From NCBI GenBank assembly GCA_029449235.1, contig JANATG010000005.1, positions 806,001 through 870,000 on the forward strand: 64,000 nt of DNA, in the 5' to 3' direction. The first letter of the stretch is position 1. Each line of letters starts with the position of its first letter. The translations under genes were made by a program, and so were the position numbers. The notes below the pieces were generated by a model. That model had not been told where the DNA came from and made no database searches. It saw nothing but the letters and a program-made list of their open reading frames with translations. The stretch comes from Linnemannia schmuckeri. Its lineage: Eukaryota; Mortierellomycota; Mortierellomycetes; Mortierellales; Mortierellaceae. Positions 47,201-58,512 of this stretch are shown here, one piece after another.

Positions 47201-48059
47201 AGGGTCCTCCGTTGCTGGCAGATGGACTGGCCATAATGGTCGAGGTGATAGTCGAAACCGAGGCCGCGATCGTGCCGGATTTGCCACTGATAATGCTGCT
47301 TGTCTCCAGTTTACTGTCTTTACCATCGTCGCCTCTGTAGAGGGATGACGATTGGCGGCGATGCGAGTAGAGAGGAGTGTCGGTTTGAAGAGTGAGGGTG
47401 TCGAGCTGGTTGGATAGATCGGAGTGAGGATACGCGCTCAAGGGTGAGGTAAAGGATGACGACAACGAGCCATTCTTACTCACTTGGCGAGACCGTGGGA
47501 TCCGCTGTTGTTGTTGTTGTTGTTGCTGTTGTTGAAGATGAGTACTAGCGATGGTAGAGCTATCGTCGTCGGTGGTGGTCAAGGGCGTCATTGTTGCGCT
47601 AGGGGAGTAGAACGAGTCGGAGGTGCCGTTGGAGTGGGCAGAGTAGGATGAAGCGGCGTGGGTGATGCCGAGACTGATACTGTCGCTCGTGTTGGAGCCG
47701 CTGTTATTGTCACTGTGTCGACTTGGATGGCCGTGAAGCTGTTGTTGTTGAGCGAAGGTCGAGCTCGACTTTTTCCGCTCGATAGTCGAGGAGGAACGCG
47801 AGGGGGTGAGCGCGTTTTGGAGGGAAGAGAGAGCTCGTCGAACCCCACTGGTAGGGGTTTGTTGTTGTTGGTTATAATGGTGATTGTGATAGTCTTTGTG
47901 GGGGTGGTATGAGTATGAGGAGGAAGTAGAGGTGTTGTTAGTGTGGTGGTTGTGGGCGAGTCTATGGTTGCTGGCGGAACTGCTGCTGCGAGAGCCGGGG
48001 AGGGGAGAGGGCGTTTGGGACGAGGAATGGCTCGAGAACGACGACTTTTTGCGCAGCAT
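44250..48059 (-). CDS. PH-domain protein with long disordered arms
   Basis: A single open exon of 1,269 residues. The first ~295 residues are Ser/His/Asn/Gln-rich, with a run of about ten Gln near residue 180. One pleckstrin-homology domain lies at about residues 299-400. It begins HTGYLTKFSSRTFFSRKQWK, has RRYFVLNHRSLHCFKSSD, and ends with the conserved Trp helix (ELSGWLRQLKGTV). The remaining ~870 residues are Ser/Pro/Arg-rich with repeated SRPMSP-like motifs and an acidic C-terminus. PH domains bind phosphoinositides or proteins at membranes; an adaptor role at the cortex is inference. The gene's upstream region on this strand is the 4.9 kb gene-free stretch. Confidence 0.88.
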   Translation of the reverse strand: MLRKKSSFSSHSSSQTPSPLPGSRSSSSASNHRLAHNHHTNNTSTSSSYSYHPHKDYHNHHYNQQQQTPTSGVRRALSSLQNALTPSRSSSTIERKKSSSTFAQQQQLHGHPSRHSDNNSGSNTSDSISLGITHAASSYSAHSNGTSDSFYSPSATMTPLTTTDDDSSTIASTHLQQQQQQQQQQRIPRSRQVSKNGSLSSSFTSPLSAYPHSDLSNQLDTLTLQTDTPLYSHRRQSSSLYRGDDGKDSKLETSSIISGKSGTIAASVSTITSTIMASPSASNGGPFQLRVRHLEHGASHTGYLTKFSSRTFFSRKQWKRRYFVLNHRSLHCFKSSDPQHPLLETLELCAETIVCVTDIFSGKRYCLQITSPGQKNWYVLADTANELSGWLRQLKGTVLRCRNPQQPMDHDPLYQYQQQQLSESRPRTHYSDSSEWSDLSSAASYGLVDSNGMPSSSVPPFASNNSNHTSSYLSNLSRSSSPLPTPPRRTPHPSERHDPYVVSPVGGLNPHPCPMTPSFSPVATEEESTLGQEQDLRRQDDHCHRSSNKNDIALDGNDNNITNNNTVSSGQLSSDYASFGAVMERAEAVSPEAVTQGQRSSGEDVEGTRLLSFPHGSNHLPPQHPRQQQKKKQQKRDSSLTSLTDFSSDLDLFTHADGGALAARRGSSSSTFSSSSGTNSRRVSVVVDRPEAMITLPRRSSQRLMGSPSRPMSPVLSRPMSPNANRPSPRSSLVVVPPPRSIHRPTSVSVRHSTQIISPLQIATHNLQQSIRATAEQNRPMSPSDNPQRPGSRLSHFRYPSNVGLIHDRSPNGFGRVSLDRPMSPTSAALASPPTSPLPEPPRPGSVSPVRALRHSLSNSSSSSHRISIVPRHHDPDLLVSHRANPRSRAQSQESALVTRSHDKHFVQPSQQHSHHASSPLPAFAGVTPLRDTADGSQANDDHDGQDVSKKHISVPVNSKLVLPPPPKGQQPDAPTQHHQHHHQYQHNTFPRQHKHSLSNASVSSMSSQTSSTHSFPAGVAAFGGAIARKSSSRDSALSARLSTLVPIPVGSVSPVSLPPQTALPPIPGSVLAPPTSPLPTPPTSGKVEVILVPAVRGDDDEDIPTVDDDAATTVAAVPLTDLPTPPTSLLVALPTQLDDVQEEEPCMTPEQQGEATVENVIDRQKDSVGVDGKVDPLSEDVTAPAAADIVVEQSPSRAFEMILKETEKTTVSGSESSNEKEDLTITTTTTTILTTTKDLPEEQKEREEDEQEAVVANLAIESTSTVSS

Positions 48060-51000
48060 TGGAGAAGTTGTAGGAAGCCCTTTTTAGCCCTTTAGCCCTT
48101 TGCAAAAGGAGTCCAGGTCAAAGGTGTGGACGAAGATTGAGGGATGTTGTTTGTTTGTTGAAGGTTGAAGGTTGTAGGTTGAAGCTGGGTTGGTTATTAG
48201 TAGTGATTCTATAAGAAAGAAAGAAAAAAGAAATAAAAATTATCAGGTACCGGGGAAGGGTGTCTCAGTCGTCGGAGGAACATATCCAACGGGAGGTGAC
48301 TATTCACTTCGTCACTCCACTCTCTGTGAACAAAAAAGGGAGGGAAAGGGAGGGTATGTGTGTGTAAACACTGACACATACATGAAAACACAACTTACAT
48401 TCAACTAAAGAAACAAATGAGAGAGAAAACAAATGAGGAAAGAGATAGGACGCGTCTTTGGTGTGATCAAGGGGAGGAAGAAGAGTGATCAGGAAAGTGA
48501 GGAAGAATGAGCAAGATAGAAGACGATGAAAGTGAGGAAATGAAGGGTAAGGGATATATTTATGAAGAAAGTGGAAAGGTGAAGATGGGTGGGTGTGTGT
48601 GCGTGCTGAATGGGAGGCGAAGAGGGGTATATGGGTGACAATGAGGGTGAGAGTGAAGGGCGAGAGAGTGAAGGGCGAGAGAGTGAGAAAGGGTTAGGAT
48701 GGAGAATAGAAGGAAAACGGAGAGTGAGGGTGTATGAAAGAAAAGAAAGAGAAACAAGAGGCGGGTGAGAGAGAGAGTGGACTGCGGGCAGTGGACAGTG
48801 AGAGTAAGAACGAGAGAGGAAGGGAAGGTGGAGCAGAGGAAGAAAAGAAACAAAGAGGGGAAACAAAGAGAAGAAGAAACAAAGAGAAGAAGAAACAAAG
48901 AGAAGGAAGGAGGAACAGAAGACAAAGGAGAGAGAGAGAGAGAGAGAGAGAAGCAGAATTGACTTTTTTTTTTTTTTTTTTTTTTTTGGCAGGGTCCGTC
49001 TGGGAGAAAGGGAAGAAGCGATCGTACGCTGAAAGTTGATCGATATGGGCGATGGACGGCGATGGATCGTATCTGATGATTGAGAGAGCGGTTTGTACTT
49101 TGTCAAGTGGACAATAGGCAGCAGCAATCAACATATCGTCGATGTGTGTGTCGATGTGAGGATGTAAGGATGCGAAGTTGTGAGGATGTACCGTTCATCA
49201 CCACCATTCCCAACATTCTTCCTTTCCTTCTTTCTTGTTTCCTTTTTGCTTCTTATTACTCACTTTCTCTTTTGCTGCCTACCTCTTCCTCCTTCCTCCC
49301 CTTCGCTGCAATTCAATACACATACACCCTTGCCTACCTTTCTCTTGCATCCTTGCATGCTCGCATCATTTCCTCTTTCTTTTTGTTTCCTGTAGCTTCC
49401 TTTCTCTTGTTCTTCTTATCGCCTTCGCCTCTGTGGTCCCTCTCTCCCTTTGCATTCTGTTCTCCCCCCATCCCTTTTCCCTTCCCTTCCCTTTGTTTGC
49501 TACCCCTTGTCCTTGTGCGCAGAACTCAGTCCAATGCCATTTAGTCGATTGCGTCTGTTTTACGTTGCATCTCCTTTTGTTGGCCTATTGAGTAAAGAGG
49601 GATCGGATAAGATGGCTATCCTTTCCTTCTTTCGTGAACTTCTTCGCCTCCCTGCAACGGATATCTAGTGGAGAAAGGAGACAGAGAAAGAGAACAAGCG
49701 TCCAATGTGACAAGGCTAACCAATAGAACAGTTCAAAAGAAGACAAAGAGCAAGGAGAAGGAGAAGGAAGAGGAGAAGGAGTAGCCTGTCATTCCTCCCT
49801 TTTCGACTCCCTTATCCTCTCTCATTGTACCTTCACTCACCCTTGCTTGCATTGCGCTCACTTCCGTTTTATTTTGCTGACAGTGTGTATGTGGAGAGTA
49901 CTGTACACAACTTGCCCCCTATTCCTTACTCTCTATTGCCATTTCGGCTTTTTCAAGCTAAGCCAGACTACACCTTTATCGATATCAACCCTAACAACAA
50001 ACAACAACAACAAACAGGGTATCGATTTGTTTATATGTTTCTTTTTTGCTTGAACAGTAATAATGTTATTCGGTGTTGGCCAATTCTCCTCCTATACCCT
50101 TGGAATAGAATAACAAGTTGTAAATAAGAGAGAACCTTACGTTATGTAGTCTTGCGTCTTCATGCCCTGCCTTGCCCTGCCCTTGCCCCCAAAAATAACA
50201 TAAACAGGGCTCACTTTTTCTTTTTTTTTTCTTGGTTCTCGGATGACCATGAATGCTCTCAATGGTCCCTCTCTTTCTTTCCTCATCATACACATACCCT
50301 CATCCCTCAACCCTTTCTTTGTCCAACCATGACTCGACCCTGCCTCCGTCAGCTTTTCCCCTCTGTTTTTTTTGACTTGGGATTGAAAAATAAGAGTGCT
50401 CAATTGTTTTGGGCTTTATGTTATATGTCAGCCTGCATGCCATGCCATGCAACGAAATGTTTATTTTTTTTTTCTATCTTGGAGCCTATTTTTTTGCACC
50501 TCAGGCACATCGGGCTGGAAACTTTTTTTTTCTTCTGTCTCCCACACGCGCATCGAACTCAATCCAATATGTTCCCTCTCTGCAATTGACAATTGACAAT
50601 GCAGAACGAGTGGTCTTTTATTTTTTTTTTCTTTCCCGTTCCTGAAGGACAACTCTAACCGTTGACAGTTTTTCTTTTTCCCTCAAGGACGAAGAACCAA
50701 CGGTCAACGGCCAACTTGCAACTGCCCAATAGACAACAAGCAACAGATCGACCCTGCGTCTTCTTTTTTTCTCCCTCTCCTCTTTCCCCTTTGTCTACTT
50801 TTTTTTTCTAATCTAATCCTCCCATGGAAAGCAAATAGCCTTTTTGTTTTACATTTTCAACTCGCAGACACAAACAACGTACCTCTGGATTCTTTGCTTG
50901 TATACTTTTTTTTCTTCTTGAACGGCGACACGTTTGCTTTTTTTGACCATTTTGTTCAAACTCCCTCTTTTTTTCCTTTGATCTCTTCCTCTATATCTCC

Positions 51001-51063
51001 GACAACCGTGTTTCCTTTTCTTCTTTTGTCCGTTCGTTCGTTCGATCCCCTCACACGCGACGC

Positions 51064-51064
<1 letters not shown>

Positions 51065-51107
<43 letters not shown>
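51065..51107 (+). repeat. Poly-T run of 43
   Basis: 43 consecutive T, the longest homopolymer in the window. It follows GTTCGTTCGTTCGATCCCCT and ACGCGACGCG. Its length in the assembly should be treated as approximate. Confidence 0.95.
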
Positions 51108-51108
<1 letters not shown>

Positions 51109-51708
51109 ATTGTTTGTTTTTTTGTTAAGTGATTCTGAAGTCCATGGGCTGTTTTTCTTCAACCATGTCAACACTTGTCCTTCTGTACAAAATAAGATCA
51201 AAAGAACATCGAGAAAAAGTATCGAAATCAATGGAAAAATGTTAAAAATGACCAATGGGTTCAAGAAACACAAAACTGCGCTGACAAAGAAACTTCACTC
51301 ACGCTCCACACATACGAACACCATCCTTCATAACCCACAAGTGCCTTGTCCACATGTGGATCGCAAATCGTTAAATACTGGCCTACATACCCACTGGGTG
51401 AAACGATGAACATATGCGTTCACAGTATCGACGACCCTAATCTCGCTTAGTCAAGTCTACCTAGACTACCTACATCAACAACACTATCAAAAAGCTCTTT
51501 TCTGTAAAACACCTTTTGTTCATGTACCTCTGCTCCAAAACACTCCGTAGAAAGTAAAACAAACAAACAAAAACACTCCATTGGCCGTTTTGAAGATTCT
51601 ACCACTTTTTTCCTTCAGCTGCTGCTTTATCTCAGGGGGAAGTTACTGCTTTATCACAGAAAAGAGTACAATTCCCAGAAGTAAACCAACAACGACCACG
51701 ACCGATTG

Positions 51709-51788
51709 ACCATGGGCCATGGACCATGATGCCCCATGGGCCAACTCTAAAAACCATTGTGTTCCCAATTGATACCATGGCCCATGGT
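51709..51788. repeat. 14-bp perfect inverted repeat rich in CCATGG
   Basis: ACCATGGGCCATGG (51709-51722) and its exact reverse complement CCATGGCCCATGGT (51775-51788) are separated by 52 bases. The spacer contains further related text (GGACCATG, CCCCATGGG). Each arm is itself nearly palindromic. Confidence 0.85.
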
Positions 51789-52955
51789 TCACTTTTTTTC
51801 TTTCCCTTTCTGCTTCTCAATATCTTCCTTCTCCTTTCTCCATCCCGACACCATTTTTTTTTCTTTTTTTTTTTTTTTCTCCTGGTCGTTACTTTTTGCT
51901 TTGTTTTTCCATACTCCGTCATGCGGGATGACTTGACTCTGCAGGACACGTTTTTTTTTCAACAGAAAAAAGAGAGCGTAAGAAAAAAACTCTCCCCTGA
52001 ACTGTCTTGTTTCCCAATGCCTATATTTTTTTTACCGCAACGTACCATATGTGGATGGGTATGTAGCAATTGAACGTTCTGTTCCTCCCATTCTTTTCTC
52101 CCTTTCTTCTCTTCTTTACTGCTTTTTTTCATCCCTTGCTTTTTAGAGTTTTACTTTCCCCCCATGCGAGACATACTTCCTTCAGGTACCGCTAACCATC
52201 CATCCCCCTATTTGATATGCAAATCCAATACGACATCATCACATCATAGACACGCACGAACAGTCAAAAAAAAAAAAAAAACTAACATGCGACAGACAAC
52301 CATCTTCTAACGGTGCACAAAAAAACCAACACCACCCAACAACCGGCCAACATACAGAAGAAAACCCACAAACCAAATATCCCCCCTTTTCCTGCATGCA
52401 TGCAAAAGGCCTTGGGCGTTCCTTCCACAAGCTTGTGAAGGAATCACCTCATCCTTTGTCTTCCTTTGCTGAAATCCTCTCCCCCCCTGTCTCCTCCGCC
52501 CTTCCGCTTTCTTTGCTCTCTCCGCCCCGTCACACCCTCTCTCTCTTGTTCAATTGCGCGAACAGACAGAAAAAAAAAGCAATTGGATATTGGACATTGC
52601 ATCGCCAAATTGAAATATCGACCAAAAATAGTTTTTCGTTCTATTGAGGAATGATGGGAGCACAATACCAAAAACCACTCGCACAAAATTTCTCAAATGT
52701 CCAATTTTTTTCTTGAGATGAGATGCGATCTGGGAGAAAGGGACCCTTTCTCTCTCTTTTCTCTCGTTGTTGTTGTTGTTGGTGCAAATAGAGATGCTTC
52801 TGTTGGACAAGAAAAAAAATATGCCACGTTTTTTGTCAATAGCTCTCTTCTTTCTTTCTTCATCATGTCATTTTCCTTGTCTATCTAATAAACGAGTAGT
52901 AGCATCATCTCATTTCGAATGATAAAAATAAAATACAAGAGAAAGAGATACGAGT

Positions 52956-55900
52956 CTACGAAAAGAGCTCGGTGTTTTCCCAGAGGGCCTCGTTGGGGTC
53001 CAGTCCTTCAGGCATCATCTCGTCAAAGAGTCCTCCGATCATCATACTCTCCTCTGTCTCCCCTTCGTTCACCATTCCATTTTCTCCCACTTCTTCTTGC
53101 TCCTTTTCTATCATATTCTCCTCCTCCTCAAATCGCCCTACACTCCTAGACATATGCCCATCACGACCTTCATGACTCGGGCGCGCACCAGAGGAGAATA
53201 GATCGGCGCCCTCCACCTTGCTTCTTCTGCCAATGGATCGCGGCATCGTCGACTTGGAAAGAGATCTCCTGGAACCATCCCCGCTTTCAAAGATAGGCTG
53301 CAATGCATAATTCATTACAGTCTCATCCTCTTTTGCCTCCTCGTGTCTTGCTAATCCTCCTCCTCCTTCATCGCCGTCTTCATACTCCGGCATCGGTTCA
53401 TCCAAAAACCGCCGTCTTTCGGCTTCCTGTTCTAGGAGATCCAGAGACGACTCGGCGACTATCGACTCGATCTCATTCGGTTCATCCGCATGGACTGATA
53501 CCGTGCGCTGCTGTTGCTGTTGTAGCTGTGCAGATCGGCTCGGAATTTGGAATCGCGGCTTCTCATTCTCCGTTCCTCGTCGTGTCGACATCATCATCGA
53601 CTCTGCAAAGGACTTGAAAAGATCCGGATCAGATACACGGATGGGCGACACAGCAGGTGGGCTGAATTCTCGAGTATCGTTATCAGGGTCATCCTCTTCT
53701 TCAACTTCAACGACATCGTCTCCACCAAACATCTGCCCTTGTGCTGTCCTAGGCCCTGAAACACTAGACAGTAAACTGTAATTTGAGAGAATGGAACGCG
53801 ATGACAACGACGACAAAGACGAATATGAAGCAGAGACTGAAGCAGCCGGCGACTGGATTGATCCATGCTTGGATCGACCAAACACAGACACCTTGAGAGA
53901 ACCCATAGACGACTTCGCTAATGATCCAAACGACGGGGCACCGATCCCTGCGCCCTTGGTTACCAGTTGGCGGTTCCGCTCAGCATGAGGCGTCTTATTC
54001 ATGTCCATATCAATCATCAGTGGCTGATTGGGCGTCCAGGACGGAGGTCTGCCCCATGGATTTTGTTTAACGTTCAGACTGGCCACGGCTGCAATCCCAT
54101 TGGTGACCCCTGGAGCAATCACTTTCCTGATCTCGACACGCTCCTCCTTGGTCTCGACAGTCCTGTTCTTGTTAGCAGGTGGGCGGACAGGGAGGATCTC
54201 CGTGTGTTCCTCGCGTTGTACCTGGATCCTTGGTGGGGTAGCCATTGCTGGAGCTGCTGCACGCGGAGTTGTTACCGTAGTTGTAGGAAGGGGAGCGCTG
54301 TTTTTGTCGACAACGTTGTTATCAGCCTTGTCACACATTCTGTCGAGGACAACAGAGTTCCCATTCAGGAGATGCTTCAAGATCGACGTCGTCGTAAGAG
54401 GCTTTCTGTCGATACTCTTGGTCAAGACGGGTGGTGCTGCTGGTGGTGTCCGAGTGAGCTTGACAGATGTTGGAGAGGGGGCAAAGGGCGATGTTGGATC
54501 CCAAAGGCTGCGGTGAGTTGGCGTCTGGGCATGTTGGCCTGCCGATGATGTAGCCTCCTGTAGCTCAGGTCCGGGATTCGACTTGAATCGAGCAAATATC
54601 GACGTAGAAAACGCTGGTCGCTTGAAAGGACTTTCAGTAGGTGACATGAAAGTTGACTTGCCCTTTGGGTCGATGATCGAAGAGGGAGTCAGGCTTGTGA
54701 ACGGATTGGGGACCTTGGGAATCAGGCCGGCCTCCATCTGGAACAAGAGCTTCTGCTGAGGTGTGTGCAGCAACATCAGCGGCATGGTCATGGACTCGCC
54801 ATTTTTGGTCTTGATAGGCTTGGGGGTCGGGACACGAAGGTCGTCCAAGGTCAACTTGGGTGAACGCAGAGCCTTGAGCAGAGCAGAACGTTCTAGTGTC
54901 TTGGAGACCGAGTTTCTAGGCTGATGGATCGGGACGTCTTTGGCAGCTACCTCTGTATCATAAACAAATGAGGTGCGTCTACCCAGTACTGAATCGGTCC
55001 TGCGGCGTTTGGAAGGGGTGCCTGGTGGTTCATCGTCGCTCTCCTGGAATAAATTATCGGCTTTTGTAGGACGAACAGCATCCTTCTGCCACAGCAAAGT
55101 CTCAGGGGACTCATCCGGCATGGGTTGCAATGGCGTCGTGCTGCGTCCAGGTTGGAAATCGGACGATTGGCGTCGTTTGCGAGAAACACCAAGGCGACCC
55201 CTAAATATGGATCTGGTTGGTGGTATTGTGGGCGACGGGTGCGTAGGTGATTGGGTCGGCTGGGGAGAATGGACGTGCTCGGATGATGTGTCGAGAATAG
55301 CTTCAGTAGATTGTGCAGGCTGGAGATCGGTAGGCTCTGTGAGTTTGGCTGGCTCAACAAAAGAATCGCTTTTTGTGTCGGTTCTACTTCCCAAGTCTCT
55401 GCCTTGGAAGAGCGAGGTCCATAATGCCGTTCGTTTGCTGGTGGGCGATATCGTCTGGGCGGTAATGTTCTGAACAGCCTTAATGGGTCGAATCAGTCGC
55501 CTGCTATTTGGAGTCGTAATCGGCCGTGTAATTGCATTTGCCGAGTCCTCTGTGAGCAGTGCGTCGCACTCAATCTCGTAAGGTGGAGTTACTCCTGTAC
55601 TCTCTCGTACCACAAGATCATCCCGCGTTGGCTTGATACTGGGCTCCTTGGCCAGAGACCTCTTCCTTAAAAATCCCGTGGGTGCTCTGGATTCCGCTTG
55701 TCTGTTCTTGGGAAAAGCGAGGCTGACAGGAGGTTTGATAGGCGAGCTCGACATTTTTGCAATTGATCTCGTTGAGGTTGTAGCAGCTGGGATCAAAGTC
55801 ACAATCGCAGCAGGGATAGGCGGTTTCACGGTAATTGGTTTGTAGGTGATCGGTTTTAAGGCAGCTGGCTTGAGGGTGGTCGCGGGTAATTTGAACGGAT

Positions 55901-58174
55901 CCATCCGTGATGGTCGAACAGGGGATCGATTTGGCTTGGGTACTGTGAGAGTAGGTGCTCTGACCAGAAGAACATCCAAGATGTCTATGGATGAAAAAGT
56001 GTTCAAATAATGCAGTGTAAGACTCTTATCTACAAGAGTACAATCATGAACCCATGCTTATGCATACATGGCTGTGTGTATACCTTGGCCTCTATAGGAT
56101 TCTAGTAAACTGCGATGAGTATTGGGTTGACTGCCCGGAAGTTCAGCCGCGGAAACGCGGACCCGATTCCTGATATCGCTTTGGCGAGTGGATGGCGAGA
56201 CATCTGCAACAATGAACATGAAATAGAAAACAGTTCGTTAATATCCCATATTATTATGTAGTCCATAGATCATTCCGCATAAAAACGAGGTGATGCTCTT
56301 ACTGTCAGAGAGGGGAGGGTTTAGGGCAGAAAAAACAGCTGCAGTAGTCGCCCCAGTCTCCATGTGAATATCCTTGGAGGCCGCTAGCGATGAAGTACCA
56401 AAAGAGTTGCCGTCATGACCTTCAATGGTGGCGATCGTCGACAACAAGCGTCGGTAAGGGCGCTTTTGTATCTCCTTCTCTCTACCGTTTCAAGAACCTT
56501 GCGTTAGTTTGTTGTTCTTAACTGCACATGCGACAACAATAATTAAAAGCCAAATAAAATCAAGGTATGTAAACTCACCTTTTCAACCTCTCCACTCGCT
56601 GTGTGACTTCGTTCAGCCTGTTTTCCAAATGTGTCCTTGTTCTTTTGATCGCCTCGAGCTGCTTGGCATGACTTCTGGACAAGTTTTCCAAAGAATCTCG
56701 AGAAACAACCCCAGATGCCTCCGAGTTACTCCCGTCCTGCTTCATCCCACCTTCCAGCTGTAGCAAGGAATGTTTCCAGGCCTTGAGTATCGGTATTAGA
56801 TCAACCGAAGGGCTATTGTGGTTGTCGTGGTTCGCCAAATGCCTCAGTGTCATAGAGAGATCCTTCTGCAACCTTTTTCCATCAAGCACAGATGATCCGC
56901 TGCCTGAATTGATATCTAAGAGAGCCTGCAGTACGTCTTTGCGGCCGACATGTCGCTCCACAAAGCTGAGGATAGGTCGCCACTGGTCATTAATTTTCTC
57001 GATCCAGCGGTCTTCCAGAATACGCAGCTCCTCTAGCGACAACAGTTCTGTCCTGTCAGCAATGTGAGGTTGGTGGATCAGAAACATGCGCCTCTCTGAC
57101 TCTACATTCGTCTATGCAAAGTGTAGTGTGAACATAGCGTTAGCTCAAACTTCAAAAACAGGATAAGCTATATCAAATAGCAGCTGTTTTGAGCATCCTT
57201 ACCAACTCTCTGGAAAGGGTACTAAGACGACTACACATCTCCTGACTCTTAAGAGTCCAATCCGTACGTATTGCCTTCTGTTTCTCGACATCCCGAAGAA
57301 ACGACTGAGATCGGCGAATAATATGTGAATCAATCATCTCCAAGAGTGACATTTCATCATGTAAAGTCTCTGGTACATGACTGATTAGCTCCCGCAACGT
57401 CCTGTCGCCTTCCTCCTGCATCTGCTGCTCCTTCTTGATGGCCGTGGATAGGACATAAGTAGACAGAACCAGGACCAACTGCTCTGTCCGCTCTCCAATC
57501 GACTCATCCAGATAGCTCCTCCGAATCGTTGGCAAGAACAACCCTAAACTTCCCGTGTTGCCGCTTGTGTTGTCGTTGATGCTTGAAAATGTTGTCGAAG
57601 AGTCGTCTCTTGCCAGTTGATGACCTACTCCGAAACAGCCATCCTTACGGAGTTCCTCCAGCCACTTGAACGCCACATTCCTAAACTCGCGTGCGTCATG
57701 TCGATCAATGACTGGCCAACACCCCTTGAACCGATCCCGTGTCTGACCCTTGTCGAGTCGAGTGAAGAGGAACCAGAGAATAAACTCGAGTGCCTTGGTT
57801 GATTGATGGCCCTTGGCAAAGACATGTCGGTGCAGCTCCAGGGGTCTGGTGTTTCCAGTGGCATCATATCCGCACGAGTCAATAATAATGAGTTGTTGAA
57901 GATGCTGTTGGCGGGATACAGATCGAGTCATCGAGTGTGGCTCAAAGGAAGAAGCCGAGGTCCCCAGACGAGACTCGCTGAAGCCAAGGCTTGGTGCTAT
58001 TGATGCTGCTGTCTCGACAAAGTGGTGATGACTTCCTGGTTTCTGTGCAAAAACGGACGAGTAATCGTGAACGCCGAGGAGGACGAGGTTGGTGAAGAAG
58101 ATGGACCGTATGTTCTCGGGTGAGGCGAGATAGTGCAATGGTGGCGTCCCTGAGGAAGGGTGTTGTGTTGACAT
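52956..58174 (-). CDS. HAUS6-like augmin complex subunit
   Basis: Augmin recruits gamma-tubulin to existing microtubules so that new ones branch from them, mainly in spindles. Five minus-strand exons: 58174-57203, 57111-56579, 56481-56303, 56203-56084 and 55984-52956. They close in phase to 1,610 residues. The HAUS6 N-terminal region is seen in IRSIFFTNLVLLGVHDY and in LEFILWFLFTRLDKGQTRDR followed by FKGCWPVIDRHDAREFRNVA, which match the FxFxLF / FxxCWP / D..EFR pattern of the family. A helical coiled-coil region follows from about residue 220 to 500. The final ~1,000 residues are Ser/Thr/Pro-rich and disordered, with an acidic end. Animal HAUS6 has a shorter disordered tail (about 955 residues in all). 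Identity rests on the N-terminal domain. Confidence 0.8.
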
Positions 58175-58512
58175 GACTTTTTTAGTGGTTTTTTTTTTGT
58201 AATCCTTTGTGGTTGATTTCGGATGGGTTTAATGTGCCTCTAAAATCACAACATGGCTTCCTCCGCTGTCCGCGTTATTATCCTGATTGTGATGAGTGTG
58301 TCGTGGTGGGTGGTTGTCGACTGTGAGAGAATGGTTGAATGTCAGAAAAGTGGCGGGCGAAAAGAGTTGAGAAGGTGAGAAAAGTGCCAACATTGGGTCG
58401 AAAACAAATAAATACCAGAACGCGCCTGCACGTGATATAATGCTTTGATAATGATTTTATTCGTGAATCTCAAAATTCTCCTTCCTGGTTCTTCTGCTCG
58501 AAGCGACGATGA
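58175..58512. other. Intergenic region between CCT5 stop and HAUS6-like start
   Basis: Tandem minus-strand genes. The gap holds the HAUS6-like 5' leader (T-rich on +, A-rich on the sense strand) and the CCT5 3' end. Nothing else is seen. Confidence 0.55.

Larger units (their letters stand above)
48060..52955. other. 4.9 kb gene-free, homopolymer-rich stretch
   Basis: I find no conserved coding, tRNA or rRNA signal. About 48,400-48,960 is GA-rich (GAGAGAGAG at ~48,930-48,950), then T24 at ~48,964. About 49,190-49,500 is CT-rich. Many T-runs follow, the longest T43 at 51,065-51,107. An inverted CCATGG-rich repeat lies at 51,709-51,788. Readings of 60-210 codons through the region are all low-complexity. 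It lies upstream of the PH gene and downstream of the HAUS6-like gene, both on the minus strand. It may hold a long 5' UTR, distal regulation or a non-coding RNA. Confidence 0.6.

Noticed and set aside
49080..49591. Overlapping readings of 120-155 codons in the gap upstream of the PH gene
   Set aside because: Leu/Ser/Phe low-complexity text from CT-rich DNA, present in several frames at once, without conserved sequence.
51040..51056. GTTCGTTCGATCCCC resembling a tRNA B box
   Set aside because: No A box, acceptor pairing or anticodon arm can be found at suitable distance.
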